64,000 nt of DNA, taken from Polytrichum commune. Lineage: Eukaryota > Streptophyta > Polytrichopsida > Polytrichales > Polytrichaceae. The translations under genes and the position numbers were made by a program. Position 1 is the first letter of the stretch; each line of letters opens with the position of its first letter. Shown here one piece after another: positions 22,331 to 34,403 of the stretch. The notes beneath the pieces are model-generated. The model saw only the letters and a list, made by a program, of their open reading frames with translations, had not been told where the DNA came from and did no database searches. The stretch spans positions 55,044,429 through 55,108,428 of the forward strand of contig OX485804.1 in the NCBI GenBank assembly GCA_950295325.1, given 5' to 3'.

Positions 22331-25048
22331 TGAGGAAGATGTAAATTGTAGGGATGGGTGTCCAAGGCTAAGGAGGTTGGATGAACACAAGTCGATGAAA
22401 TGAGAAGTTAGATAAGTATTATCTACATAGAAGAGAGAAGAGCATATGGTGAAATGATCTATGTTTATAGATAAGGAATCTTTAGTCTACATCTAGTAAG
22501 ACTTGACTTTCAAAAGTTTCTCTTGGATAATATGGATAATAGGGATAAGGCTCAGGGAAGATTAACACATTATTATGTTTTGTGTGTCTCTCCAGGTTGG
22601 GAGATGACCCTCGAAATTGAAAATTATGAACATTTTAATGTGTTTGAATATAGAGATGCATTACACAAAATCCCAAAGTAATTGTGTACATGCAAGTTAT
22701 GTGCTAAGGTTGGGTGTCATGGCCTTGCTTTCATCCTATAATCTTTCTTAAAGGTATACTTTCATCAAACAACTTGTTTTTTTTTTTCAAAATTGTGCAC
22801 ATTTGGATGTCACCTAATATCAAGCCACTTTGGGCTCCTTACCTTGGGTCAAGCATAATAATGAATGGTATTTATGTGTGTGTTCTCAGGTGTCGAGTGG
22901 CGTTTTGAAAAACTCTACCATGTTATACAAACTTTGTGCAGTGTGTTAAAAGCTTGGCCTATGAGGCACTTATGATGTGCATTGTAGTGGTCCTAACTTG
23001 GTCACAAAATGAAAATCCTTGCAATATATGTTCAACCATGTCTAGATAACAAGAGTCCATTTTTCTTCAACAATCCCATTCAAGTTTCATAGATGAAAGG
23101 GTTTGAATATGAAGAGGCTTTACTTGTATTTCTAGATTGGTGTATGCACATTTGACATGTGTAAAATTAGAATGCATCCCACTTAGCTACTGTAGGCGAC
23201 AAGGAGGTTCAACATTTTTGGTGCCAAAATGCAAATCTTTTGAGATGACAAAGAGTTCAATTGACACCCCAAATTGGCTAGCCACACAAGACAAATGACC
23301 ACCTAAGGCACACATACTTTATTACAATGATCACAGTTCAAATTTGGTAGGGGCATGCTGGAACAACTTAGATGTGTGTGATTTTATGATCCCTATACAG
23401 ATTGGGCCTATTAATTTTGTGCACTTTTGTTCATTCCCTCTTCAATGACTACACATTAGATACCTCAAATATCTCAATGACAAATTAAATGATTGGTATC
23501 TAACCCTTAACTTTCTAAGAGGCCCGTTTTGGGCTTTTTGTATATCTCTTAAAGGTAAATTCATCCAAAAGGAAGGTGCTACAAAGGTCACAATAGGTAT
23601 CATTGTGTTCCACATTAAATGGTCTTGCCAGTGGCGATGATCCCATTCCAATACTTCACAAGAGTTTTTAATGTCATAACCAACATTCCCCTTTGTTAAT
23701 ACATTACTATACATGCTAACTTCATACTATTTTGATTGAAACTTGTCAATTTTCTATGCACTCTTTTTCTTACCTCAAAGTGCATATCTATTCTTAATAT
23801 AATCTTAAATTTTTTTTACTCTTCATTTATTGCATGTATTTATCACAAGTTCTTGAAGTTTAATAATTTTAAATCAATTACTAACAAATCATGAAAATGA
23901 TAAAATATTGCAACTATATTGATGTGATCTTAAAATCATTAGCAATACCTTTTCCCTTAGATATAATAAGAAAGTGAGTTGTAGAATGCTTACTTTTTAG
24001 ACAATCTAGTGAAACCACAATACGCTCCATGAAGTTAAAGGTTAACACCAATCATATGAGGACTCCAACTCTTGTCCCCAAACCCATTCACATTATACAT
24101 CTACACTCATTAATTAGGGAATCATAGTTCAATGCACACACTTCTCATGTGGCCACATAAAGACAGATGGCAAACCCCATATTGTTCATTGTGTTTCCAC
24201 ATGAAACATGTGGAGTTCATCACCGCCTTTGTGCTCTAGGACATAAAAAGTTGTCGAACAACACCATGGATATCTTTTAACGGGTTACAAATAACTTACC
24301 TCTCAAGCAAAAATTGCCAAGGAAGAAGTTGGGTAAACTTTCACGTCACCTACAAATGGGGGAAGGTGAGAACGTAAAGAAACACCATATAGTCCATGTA
24401 TTTTTTTTCCCATCTTTGGTCAAATCGACCCCTCGATCACAGTCAAAGACTCCAAGTAAACATACGGTTAAGTACGATCCACACTATTCATCATTGACCT
24501 ACATTAATTGTTTTGCAATTTCTTAGTGGCAACCAAAAATGATGTCATCTGACACTTGATGCTACACAATAAGTCGTAAAAACAATTATAAGGTAGATGT
24601 GCCTAATTTGAGTATTTATCTTACTCGTACACATATACTGAGTGCTGCGTGGATCTAAGAATGGACACTAAGAAAACATATGTTCATAATAGATTGGACT
24701 ATATGCTCAAAACTTGTTAACCGTTCCAGACTCAATAGTCAACATAGGTGGGTGGGTGAGGGAGGGGAGAGCATATGTGACCGTTAGTGAGCAAAAGAAT
24801 CTTCACTTTGATCATGAACAAGATATTTATATGAGCTCTGAATTTTTTTTGAGGAAAGTGATTGCGGTCTCAAATTAGATTTGTTAACAACCTCGCACTA
24901 TTATAGTTATGTGTTTCGTATCCTAGGAGAAATGGGCTAGTTGAGAAAAGTATCCGCTTAAGACCCATCTACCTTAACTAACATGGCACACGAATTCCTA
25001 GTCTACACTAAACCATTTGTTTAGTGTAGTTGTAACTAGGAATCCAAG
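22331..25048. other. non-coding stretch with one MITE-end relic
   Basis: The first few hundred bases may be the 3' end of the retrotransposon remnant. Nothing coding is supported. At 25001-25038 a short hairpin (CTACACTAAA, seven-base loop region, TTTAGTGTAG) matches the termini of the ATTTAGTGT MITE families and looks like two fused ends. The rest is unrecognised AT-rich DNA. Confidence 0.4.
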
Positions 25049-27011
25049 TTGAGGCATTATTCCACATGGGGTAAGAGAATAGACTGGGGCCCACCTTCTA
25101 ACACTTTGACATCCACCGAAGCCTATCCTCAAGCACTGACCCAAAAGGGATCGCTAGGGAACGTTGGGAACACCGTTGGGAACATCTACCCCAGCGCACG
25201 CGGGGGCCCATTTCGACGTAATGGCCGACGGCTGTTTCCTTTAACTCTTGACACGTGGAAATTCGAAAAGCGTTGGATGGGAGCGTGGGTTGATCTCCAC
25301 CTGTCGTGCGAAAAGAAGGAATCCCGGCGTAAAAGATGCCTCACGTTTCCCTCTTCGTAAGGAAGCCGAAGACATGGCCTCAACAATCATCCATCCCCTG
25401 CCGCCTTGAACGTTTCTCCAGTGCAATCAGGCCGCAAGCGAGCGAGTTCCTGAAGCAACCCACGAATTTTTTTCGCATATATTCATTTCGTTTGCCTCCC
25501 ACAGAGTTCCGTCAACTGGCCTCCCCACTGAGTTTCTTAGTTTCCTCTTATGTGTCGTCACTCTGTCATCATGGCATGAAGAGAATTGGGAAAGAATCTG
25601 TGTGGAGTTTTTTCCTTGGGGGATGGGGTAGGAGTAGGGATTGCACATGGGAAGATGTGCAACGTGGTAGTTGAGGGAGTGCACATGGAAATATGAGACA
25701 AGGTGAGATGCGATGAGTTTTGGGTTAAGTTAAGGTTGGTGATGGTTGTTGAGGTTTGGGTTGAGTGAGAGCAGTGTTGGAGGAGTTTTTGGGAGTTTGG
25801 TTGTGGTGGATCTCGCAGTGGAGGATTGGCTATGATTTGGGGTCCAGGTTGAGGGTCGTTGCTTGGGAGCTTTGTGGTTGCATTTTGGGTTAGGTGAATG
25901 AATGAGGGCTTCCCCCCCTGGTTAGGTTTGAGGAGTTTCCACTCGGTTCTTGGTTTGCACCATTCTGTAAGCAGAGGGTTTCGGAGGAGTGGAATTGGAG
26001 AAAGTATGCAGTTTCAACGAAGGAGGGCAGGTTGAGGAGTTTTTAAACTCCAAGGTAAGAAGAGATCCGCACATGACCTGCCGTTGTTGATCAGAGCAGG
26101 AGCCAAGCTGCGAGGAGGAGGCGGCAGAGTGTTTGTTCGTTGGTGTGAAGGTGCGGAACACTTAACACTCACCCTCAACTTATGATAGCTTGTGGAGTGA
26201 TGAAAATGTCAGCCAGAAGTTCATTTTCTAAGTCCTCTATGGTGTGAGGGAAGAGGTTTCTGCATACTTAGTGAGGGCAAGAGGAAGTTTTGATGCTGCA
26301 GTTTACCCTCTCAGGAAAGAGCTTATGAGTGCACATTCTTTGCACTGTGTTTGAGTAGTTCTTTTCTGTCAACACCTATCAAGCATCCTGATAATGATAT
26401 GCTAATCGACTCTTAGATGGAGCTTTCGGAGAGCTTTCACAACCTTCTGTGTAACAATATTTGTCAAACTTAGAAGCTTCTTAGGATCGGCTGTGCAACA
26501 GGATTTAGAAGTAATATACTACTGCACATGTAGTCCTCGCTACCATAACTCTGAATGTTGGTGTGTATGTGTGGACACCGACTTTCGAAGGCTCTCCTCC
26601 CCTTGTCAAACTTCCAAAATTCTTAGGAGCAGCCCTCCTTAGGATCCTGTGAACACCGTGTAACAGAACTTAAAAAGAAACACACCCAATCCTCGCTACC
26701 ATTACCCTGAATGTTGGTAGACGCTGAATTTCGAAGGTTTCTTTTCGAATTTGAGTTAAACCTTGAGTTTTTGAGCTGAAACCTTCTTGTTCTTTGTTGC
26801 AGGGGCATGCATCTGAAACTTGAGAAATTAGTTTCAAGCTCCTCAGGATTTGTGGTGGAGGCCTCCACTGAAGACTTACAAGAAGAGTTTGCATATATCT
26901 GATGCCGCAGGTATGTAAGCGGAGGAGTTTGGATGGGAGAATTCCATTTTGGCATCATCTGATCTCTACAACCACGTTCGTCAAGGTTTGAACATAATAT
27001 AATATATTAGA
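25049..27011 (+). promoter_or_regulatory. upstream/leader region of the glutaredoxin-like gene
   Basis: From about 25070 to 26160 the sequence is less AT-rich than the repeats to the left, as expected for a plant promoter and 5'UTR. No core element can be fixed with confidence. A local duplication is visible: about 26486-26610 and 26641-26760 share CCTCGCTACCAT, CTGAATGTTGG and TTTCGAAGG blocks in the same order. A spliced leader is possible but I could not define it. Confidence 0.35.
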
Positions 27012-30000
27012 ATGGGGTGCACAGTGTCTCGGGGTGGGATCGAAACTACACATGCGGGAAGAGAATCCAGTTACACACAGTTATCTCGGAGTTTCTCAAC
27101 TCCAATTCAACCAAGCAGCTTCGACCTTGCCCGCAGCAAGAACAGCGAGAGTTACCACAGGGTAGCCCTCACATCCAGCACATACGGATCACTGCGCCTC
27201 GACTCTTTCCCACATCTGGAAGAGGGGCGAGTCTCAATCAACAACACTAACCCAGCAGACGAGATGTACCAAAAGTTTATGAGTAGTCATCCTTGGGGCG
27301 AAGTTGGGTTAACACTTCCCAGCAAAGTAACAAGAAAGAGTTACACGGAGGGTTACGAGCTGCTGAGCTGCGAGGACGATCGTGAGGAGGCGGAGACCAT
27401 CAACATGTGGGAGCTTATGGAGGGATTGGAAGAAGAGAATACCACACCCAAATTGTTTGGAGATTGGCTGAGTAGGGTGAAACCCACCGACCCAGCAGCG
27501 AGTAAACAATCCGTTTCGGTGACAAAATCGCAATCTTTCATATCAACGATACATACAATTGAAGATGTGGATGGTAATGTGCGTAAGTCGCTTCCAGGAG
27601 ATGCCATTTTGAGGAGAGGGAGCTCCATGGATAGAATTCCACATCCTCAAAAATTCCAGGATGTTATTTTGGACTATGAGAGAGTTGGAAAATCGCCTTC
27701 GGCTATGCAGCTTAGGCGACGTCCGCTTGTGGCAAACAGAAGCCAAGAGAATTCCGGGATGCACTCTGTGGTGGCGAGAAGAAATGTCTCCCGGAGCCAG
27801 GAATTTACAAGAGTTCCGAGCAGTGTAGGGTTATCACAAGAGTATCCGTTTACAGATGCGGCGATGAGAGCTATGTCTCGGAGTCAAGAGTTTGTAAGAG
27901 TTCCTCGGAGTGCAGGAAGTCATTATCATCAGCAAGGGAGTATTTCTGAAGTCGAATGTGTGGCAAAGAAGAGTATTTCTCGTAGCCAAGAGCTTGCTAG
28001 ACCTCCACGCCCTGTGCAACTTCAGCAAGGTAATCCTGCGATGAAAAATATGTCCCAGAGCCAAGAACTTGCCAGACCTCCTCTACCCAAACGCAGGGAT
28101 CTTGCAGCCTCTGCTGGGAGTGAGAGCTTCAACATGTCCGAGGCACATAAGAGTGTCCAGAGAAGAGAGGAGAGGATTTTCGCCTTGCCTCAGCCTGACC
28201 CTGTTTTGAGAAGCCCCATGCTGAAGGGACTGAGTGGACATGAAAGGTTGAGGAGCAGCAATCTCGGTCAGTCAAGAACTCCGGTGCCCAAACCTTCTTC
28301 AGGGGTTGATCAAGTGAAACCTCCCTCCATTTCTATGAACGAGGCTGCTATTGTCTCGAATCCAGGTGCTTCGGAGAGAACCTTACATCCCATGGTTTTG
28401 ACATCTGTATCAAAGACAGCGAAACCAGAGAACAAGCCCTTCAGTCGAAGAGATGTCGATGCCTTGCCAACACAGAGGCAAAGCTTGGAAGGTCAAACTA
28501 AATCTGGTGGAGAGGAGACTAAACGACCTGCCGCCCGACCGAGAAAAGATTTGTCAAAAGTGACTGATCCTTCTGTAGGAGATTCAAAGACTACCTCAAT
28601 GCCGCAGTCAACACTTACCGAACTCTTGAGGTCTGACCCTATATATGTAGAACATACAAAGAAGACAGTAGTGCCGGCTTCTTCGCTGCACACAAAGACT
28701 GAACAGTTAAAGAGTACAGATTTTCTTCAGGAAACTGGGAAGTGTTTTGTATCCAATAAGGCAGGAGGCGAACGAATATTAATTCCTGGTCCCAGGTCTG
28801 TGGAGACCCATAAACAACCATCAAGAACATCAACTGCCATGCCAGCAACTGTGACATCAAATTATGATGTCCCCATTCGAGAAGTGCATGAGCCTCAGGA
28901 AGCATTGACTGCTGTTGCAATGAACAAGCCTTCCTCTGCAGGGCAGTTGAAGAGAGGCAAACGTAGTCCTCCTGTTGCACCTGGGATTGCACATGCTATA
29001 GCTGCTCTTTCTAAACGAGAAGCAAATAAGTCACTATCATTGAAAGTTACTTCACCCAAGAGTGACATGCTTACTTCAGAAAGTGAAAGACATCCAGCAA
29101 CTTCTGGACCAAGGCTCGAGATGTCCGATGCAGTACCATCAATACTGTCAATATCAGAGAACCAGGGAAACCCCTCATCTGCAGCTACATCCATGGATGA
29201 CAAGAGGGTGACATCTGCTGAAGTGCACACTTTTGAATTTTCAATTGTTCAACCCACATCTGAGGGTACACCAAAAATGTTTTCTTCCCGTCATGCACAA
29301 GAGAATGCTTTATCAAAGTTGATCACTACCACTGAGGAGGAACAGAGGAGTGCTATTAGGGATTATTGTTATGGATTGGTACAAACGTCATCGGAGGCAG
29401 CATCAAGAGGCTTTGATACAGCTGTCCAAGGTACATTGGAGTTAAAAGAATCCAATATTTTCTTGTTTCTCATTCAAAACGTTGTCAGATGCTTTAGTGA
29501 TATCCTGTCTAGTGATGCCTGGTGGATATGAAAGTAGATGTCTGTTTCCAGTTTGATTTACTCTTTATGATGATTAGTAGATGGATCTCTTCATGGTGTG
29601 TGTGTAATGTCTGCTTTTCAATTGCCAAATACGTTCTGAGCAGGTGATTTTATGTCTGTGTTCTGTCTTTCTGGAGGTCAAATTCATTTGAAAGATGACA
29701 CTATGTTGGCTGAGAAGTTTCTCTCTATGTGCAGGTGCTCAAGATACCGACCCCAAAGATCTGCTTGGTTCTGATTTTGAGCACATCTCACATGCAGAAG
29801 TAGCAGATGCAGCAATAAAAGATGGCATATTAGAAGATAGTAATGAGATTGCAAAGCCTGACCCGATCAAGGAGACTATCTGGTCGGCTGTCCCTGAGAG
29901 TCCACCTCTTGATCCTGAACTCTTGGCTTCCTTCGAGGAAGCTCTAGAATTATTCAAGGCAGATGACTGGTGCAAAGTGCGAATTGGTGAAGATGATGTT

Positions 30001-30705
30001 GTTGTAACATCTGGAAGCAGCTCAGATGTTGACAGTCCATCTTGGGCAAAAGAAACTTCCTTCTTTGATGAGAATGATGCTTTCAGTTCTGAACCTACTG
30101 TGAAGGGACACAAGATATTGGAAGATCACATTGAGCAGGTGAGTCTTCAGCAGGGAGGTGCGAAGAAAGTTGTGTCCTCCAAGGTTATGCCGCTGGAGGT
30201 TGAGGAACAGAAAGTGGAAGTAGATGCCTTGGACAAATTTGAGAAGAAGTGCCCCCCTGGTGGGGAGGATCATTGTGTCCTGTACACAACTAGCTTGCGA
30301 GGCATTCGCAAGACATTCGAGGATTGTAGCCGTTTAAGAATGATTCTACAAGGCTTGAATGTGTTGGTGGACGAGAGAGACATTGCAATGCATGCAGAAT
30401 TTCGTCAAGAGTTGAAGAATCTTATTGGAACATCGGTCCCTGTACCAAGGGTGTTTATTAAAGGAAGGTACATTGGAGGTACTGAGGAGGTTTCTCAATT
30501 GCATGAAGAGGGTTCTTTGAATACCCTGCTTAAAGATGTACCAATGCAACTCTCAAGGGCTGTCTGTGGTGGCTGTGGAGGAGTCAGGTTTGTCCCATGT
30601 TCAGAATGCAGTGGAAGTTGCAAGGTTATCAATGAGGTAAACAGGTATTCGCGCTGTACGGAATGTAATGAAAATGGTCTCATCAGGTGCCCAATCTGCT
30701 TTTGA
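27012..30705 (+). CDS. plant glutaredoxin-domain protein with Cys-rich C-terminal zinc ribbon (At5g39865/At3g57070-like)
   Basis: Two exons, 27012-29430 and 29735-30705, joined by a GT-AG intron (donor CCAAG/GTACAT, acceptor GTGCAG/GTGCTC), give 1129 residues. The N terminus MGC allows myristoylation and palmitoylation, so membrane attachment is likely. A conserved-looking INMWELMEGLEEE segment lies near residue 130. Five SRSQE-type repeats occupy about 242-356 in a long low-complexity region. The second exon carries PPLDPELLASFEEALE, then the glutaredoxin fold (about 985-1075: VLYTTSLRGIRKTF, VPVPRVFIKGRYIGG). Nine C-terminal Cys follow (1084, 1087, 1095, 1098, 1102, 1114, 1117, 1125, 1128), as in this plant family. 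The usual CxxC redox motif is replaced by TTSLRG, which is normal for the class, so a role in protein interaction or metal binding is more likely than disulfide reduction. It is much longer than its angiosperm relatives because of the linker. Confidence 0.9.
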
Positions 30706-33079
30706 AAGGTTATGGCTAGCTTGTAGGATTGTGTACATAAAACTGTATATGCCCTTGGAATCACAGCACCTGTCACTCTTCTTAACAGCCACCTTTGTAG
30801 CATGAAATGTTTAGGTGGATGTTTTGGTACATGTCCTTAGATTTCAGAATGGCAAGGGTAGGTCTTCTATGTAGTTTCTCCTGGCTGTGCTTGGTTGCAG
30901 AGTGCCAGTGATTTTTTAAGTAGCTGACTATGATTACAGTGGATCAACAACGAGGGTTCAGATAGTTGAAGGATTATTCATGTCAACAAAATTGTTGGCA
31001 AATTCATACCTCATTTGGGTTGCTAAGAGATGTCATGTAAATCCAGAACAATCTTGTGAGGGCACTACTTGGGCAATACAGGCGATGGCATTCTGTTGCT
31101 GTATATGCACTTATTTTTTCTCTTAGAGAAATGGTGCAGTTTAGAATGTAAATGAATTTCTTGGTTGAAATTCTTGTTCCTGACTTGTGCAGTTTGTACT
31201 TGGATGAAAGGCTTGAAGTGGAGGTACTTGTGCCTGTCCATGGAAAATATTTTTGTTCAATTGTTTTTCCTTTTGTAAGGTATTTTCTTTGTTCCCTGTC
31301 CACATGAACACTTGTCACTAGTAAACAAAATAAAGTACTCAATTCCCTATTTCTCAGAAAGTTCAAGAAGAATGTAACCTCCAATTAGCTTATCCATCAA
31401 CAAGATGCAAATTGTAATGGAAATTTTCAGCCACATGATTAGACATGATTGTTTGCTTTTATTTATGTAGCGGTTTTAAAATGTCAATTGGAAACCAGCT
31501 TTACAAGCAATTGTAGCAGCAGAACCATGATCTGCACTAGTAAAATAGGAGGCTGTATGGTGGGTGCTAAAGGCAAGCACCTAGGGCATGACATGACATT
31601 TGATGATATCAATTTCTATTCACTTGATCTATCTGTCTTTCATGTGTACCATTTAAAGCATAAAACTATAGCCCACAACTTCTATGATCAGATTATGGAG
31701 ATTTAAATCAGATTATGGAAAACAACAAACTGCAAGGAACACCTCCGACTGCAGAATGTGCTACTCATTGAGCAACATTGCTGTCCAGTCGGATTTGATT
31801 GGAAGACTACACTGGATTCTATTAATGTGGTTGGGAAATTAATGTGGGCCACACTACTTGTGTGGTCAGGTTAGAGATGTGGGCTGAAGTCCCCTGGGTC
31901 TGCCTTGAGACTTCTGAGTCCTGACCAACAACCTCAGTATTGGTTCAAGCACAAAGTAGTAAAACATGAAAGTCCCCCGTGTTAATTTTCCAAAGAAAAC
32001 AATTAATGTGGCTGACACTAATGCTAATAGAGATTTGGCATGGGTTGAAAAGTATCATGGCCCACATCATTAGGACTATTTGATGTTGTTTGTGCTTGGA
32101 AGCAAGGTCCACTGAAAAACCTTGGTCTATCAAATTAAGAGAAATATTTTCAGCATGAAATGATTAGTAGAGCCCTGAAGTTATGAGCAGATGCTTTAAT
32201 GAGATGAGCTTTCACAAATTAGAAAAGGAAGCTAGCCTTGCAACTGTATCTTTGGCACCAAACAATTGGAGCAACTAGCCTTAGTGATCCTAATTACAGG
32301 TGTAGTCTATCAAGGTACACATGGTCATGGCTTAATTGGAAAGAGGCGACCATAGAGAAATTATGGTGCTGCCATAACAGGAATTTGAGCTTAGTACTAG
32401 CATATAGTTCTGCATCACAACAACAGAACCTGGAGCTATAAGTTAGTACAGGCAATGTGGATAGCAGGAAATAAGTGTGTAGACAAGGATTGATTGAGTG
32501 AACAATGCGAATAGTTATCCTTGTTTAGATTTGAAGCAAAATCAAGCTGAAAATGTAACATCTATGACCTTGACCAAGATCCCCAGGCTTGTTGCACCTG
32601 GATGGCAATTATCTGTACATGGCACCCACAGGGATTAACATTTTTAGAATATCTTTTGGAACTGTTAAAAAAAGTTGTAGTGTTGCAAAAGAATTGGGTT
32701 TGTGTCCGCAGTCTTGGACAACACTAGCAGGAGCTTTGTGAGTTTGAAGGACCTTAATTTTGCCATGGTTGCCTTTTAAATCCAATAACCATCACATTCA
32801 CCATCGGTATACACTTATATCTATTTATCTATATATATATAATCATTGTGTCTATGGGCAGTTTGGATAATCATGATTTGGATAAGTTTGGGTAACATAG
32901 CATTAAGTTACAATGTAGCGGGGTACCCTTTAACACAATATTCATTAAAATGAGAGTTTTCCAGTGAATTGAGAGTACATAAAGCAAACTATTAATCCAA
33001 GAATGAAATGAAAACCACTAGAAAGTTGTAGAGTACAAGTAAAAAAATAACATTTGATTTTCCGCCGTAAATTCCGCCG
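30706..33079. other. 3' flank of the glutaredoxin-like gene, non-coding
   Basis: The first few hundred bases are probably 3'UTR. An AATAAA-type signal at 31329-31334 is a candidate but lies far (about 620 bp) from the stop. No other gene is supported. A CATTAAAATGAGAGT motif at about 32944 matches the terminal repeat of the element that follows and may be a relic of another copy. Confidence 0.4.
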
Positions 33080-33081
33080 TA

Positions 33082-33698
33082 GTTTCCATTAAAATGAGAG
33101 TATGTTAAGCTGGGAAATCAACTCATTTAGGTCGACTCAACCTAAATTGACTAACATATTGTCCTCATTTAGGTCAACTCAACCTAAATTCCCTAACATA
33201 ATTGTCCTCATTTAGGTTGACTCAACCTAAATTGACAAAATATTGTCCTCATTTAGGTCGACTCAACCTAAATTGACAACATAATATCCTCATTTAGGTC
33301 GACTCAACCTACATTGACTAACATATTTTCCTCATTTAGGTCGACTCAACCTAAATTCCCTAACATAATTGTCCTCATTTAGGTCAACTCAACCTAAATT
33401 GACAAAATATTGTCCTCATTTAGGTCGACTCAACCTAAATTGACAAAATATTGTCCTCATTTAGGTCGACTCAACCTAAATTGACAACATAATGTCCTCA
33501 TTTAGGTCGACTCAACCTAAATTGACAAAATATTGTCCTCATTTAGGTCGACTCAACCTAAATTGACAACATAATGTCCTCATTTAGGTCGACTTAACCT
33601 AAATTGACAAAATATTGTCCTCATTTAGGTCGACTCAACCTAAATGAATCGATTTCCCAGCTTAACATACTCTCATTTTAATGGAAACTACATGTTTG
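33082..33698. mobile_element. terminal-inverted-repeat element filled with a tandem array
   Basis: The outermost 38 bp are a perfect inverted repeat, starting GTTTCCATTAAAATGAGAG on the left and running inward through TATGTTAAGCTGGGAAATC. Homology continues with two mismatches into the first and last array units. TA flanks both ends (33080-33081 and 33699-33700), as in Tc1/mariner-type elements. The whole 540-bp interior is the tandem repeat described separately, and there is no coding sequence. Identity of the two ends suggests recent insertion or recent homogenisation. Confidence 0.75.
33119..33660. repeat. 13-unit tandem array of a quasi-palindromic ~41-bp repeat
   Basis: Thirteen head-to-tail units of 41-43 bp are each built on TCCTCATTTAGGTCGACTC followed by AACCTAAATTGACA and an AT-rich spacer. 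Each core, TTTAGGTCGACTCAACCTAAA less its centre, is a quasi-palindrome that could form a hairpin. Spacers alternate between AAATATTG and ACATAATG in the last units, hinting at 82-bp higher-order duplication. The core contains GTCGAC in most units. It is bounded exactly by the perfect inverted termini. Confidence 0.9.
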
Positions 33699-33700
33699 AA

Positions 33701-34403
33701 GTATAATCTAGTATTTATCAACCTAACATGACTTTTAGGTGTCCAAATGGCCAATATTATTTTGAGAGGATCCCACTCTCTCAAAATATTGAATATTGTG
33801 TTCTTTGAGTACCACAATATTACCTCAACAAGAAGGGAAAAGCTTGCAAAGCAAGGGTGAATATGGGAGTTTAATAAAAAATAATAGCTTCAAAAAGGCA
33901 TCGAAAAGGTTTCCAATGTGGGTGTCGGAAAACATTTCCAAAAAGTACAACTACCTTTTCGACTCCACCAACTTATCCTGTTGCTTTATAATTATTTAGA
34001 TTTGTTTAAATTTTAATTTAGCAAGGATTATAAGCTTTACCACCACTTGGCATTAGTTTTGCCCTACAAACAAACATAATTGATTCTTAGTAGTGCAAGT
34101 AACTACCTAATTAGTTTGTGCCTATAGGTGAAGAAAACTCAAAGGCAACACTGCCTTTGCTTTCAAAAGAACATCAACGGGTGCATGTTGGTTTGATGCT
34201 TTATTGAGAAGGTCATTCTGGACTTGTTACTTGTTGTTATGAAGTCCATGGCTCACATAATGGTACTAAAGTTTTTTTAAGGAATAATATTATGTTTGGC
34301 TATTCACGAAAAGCCGGATAATGTAGAATAAAAGTATTCATGATAGAGAAATGTTTGAAAAACTACTTGTTTGAATCCATGCAAACACTTTAGTGTATGG
34401 GCA
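33701..34403. other. non-coding stretch
   Basis: No gene or bounded repeat recognised between the array element and the ISWI pseudogene. Confidence 0.45.

Noticed and set aside
33119-33660. CRISPR-like array of regular repeats
   Set aside because: Units are contiguous with only short, related AT-rich spacers, the DNA is eukaryotic, and terminal inverted repeats bound the block. It is a tandem repeat inside a transposable element.
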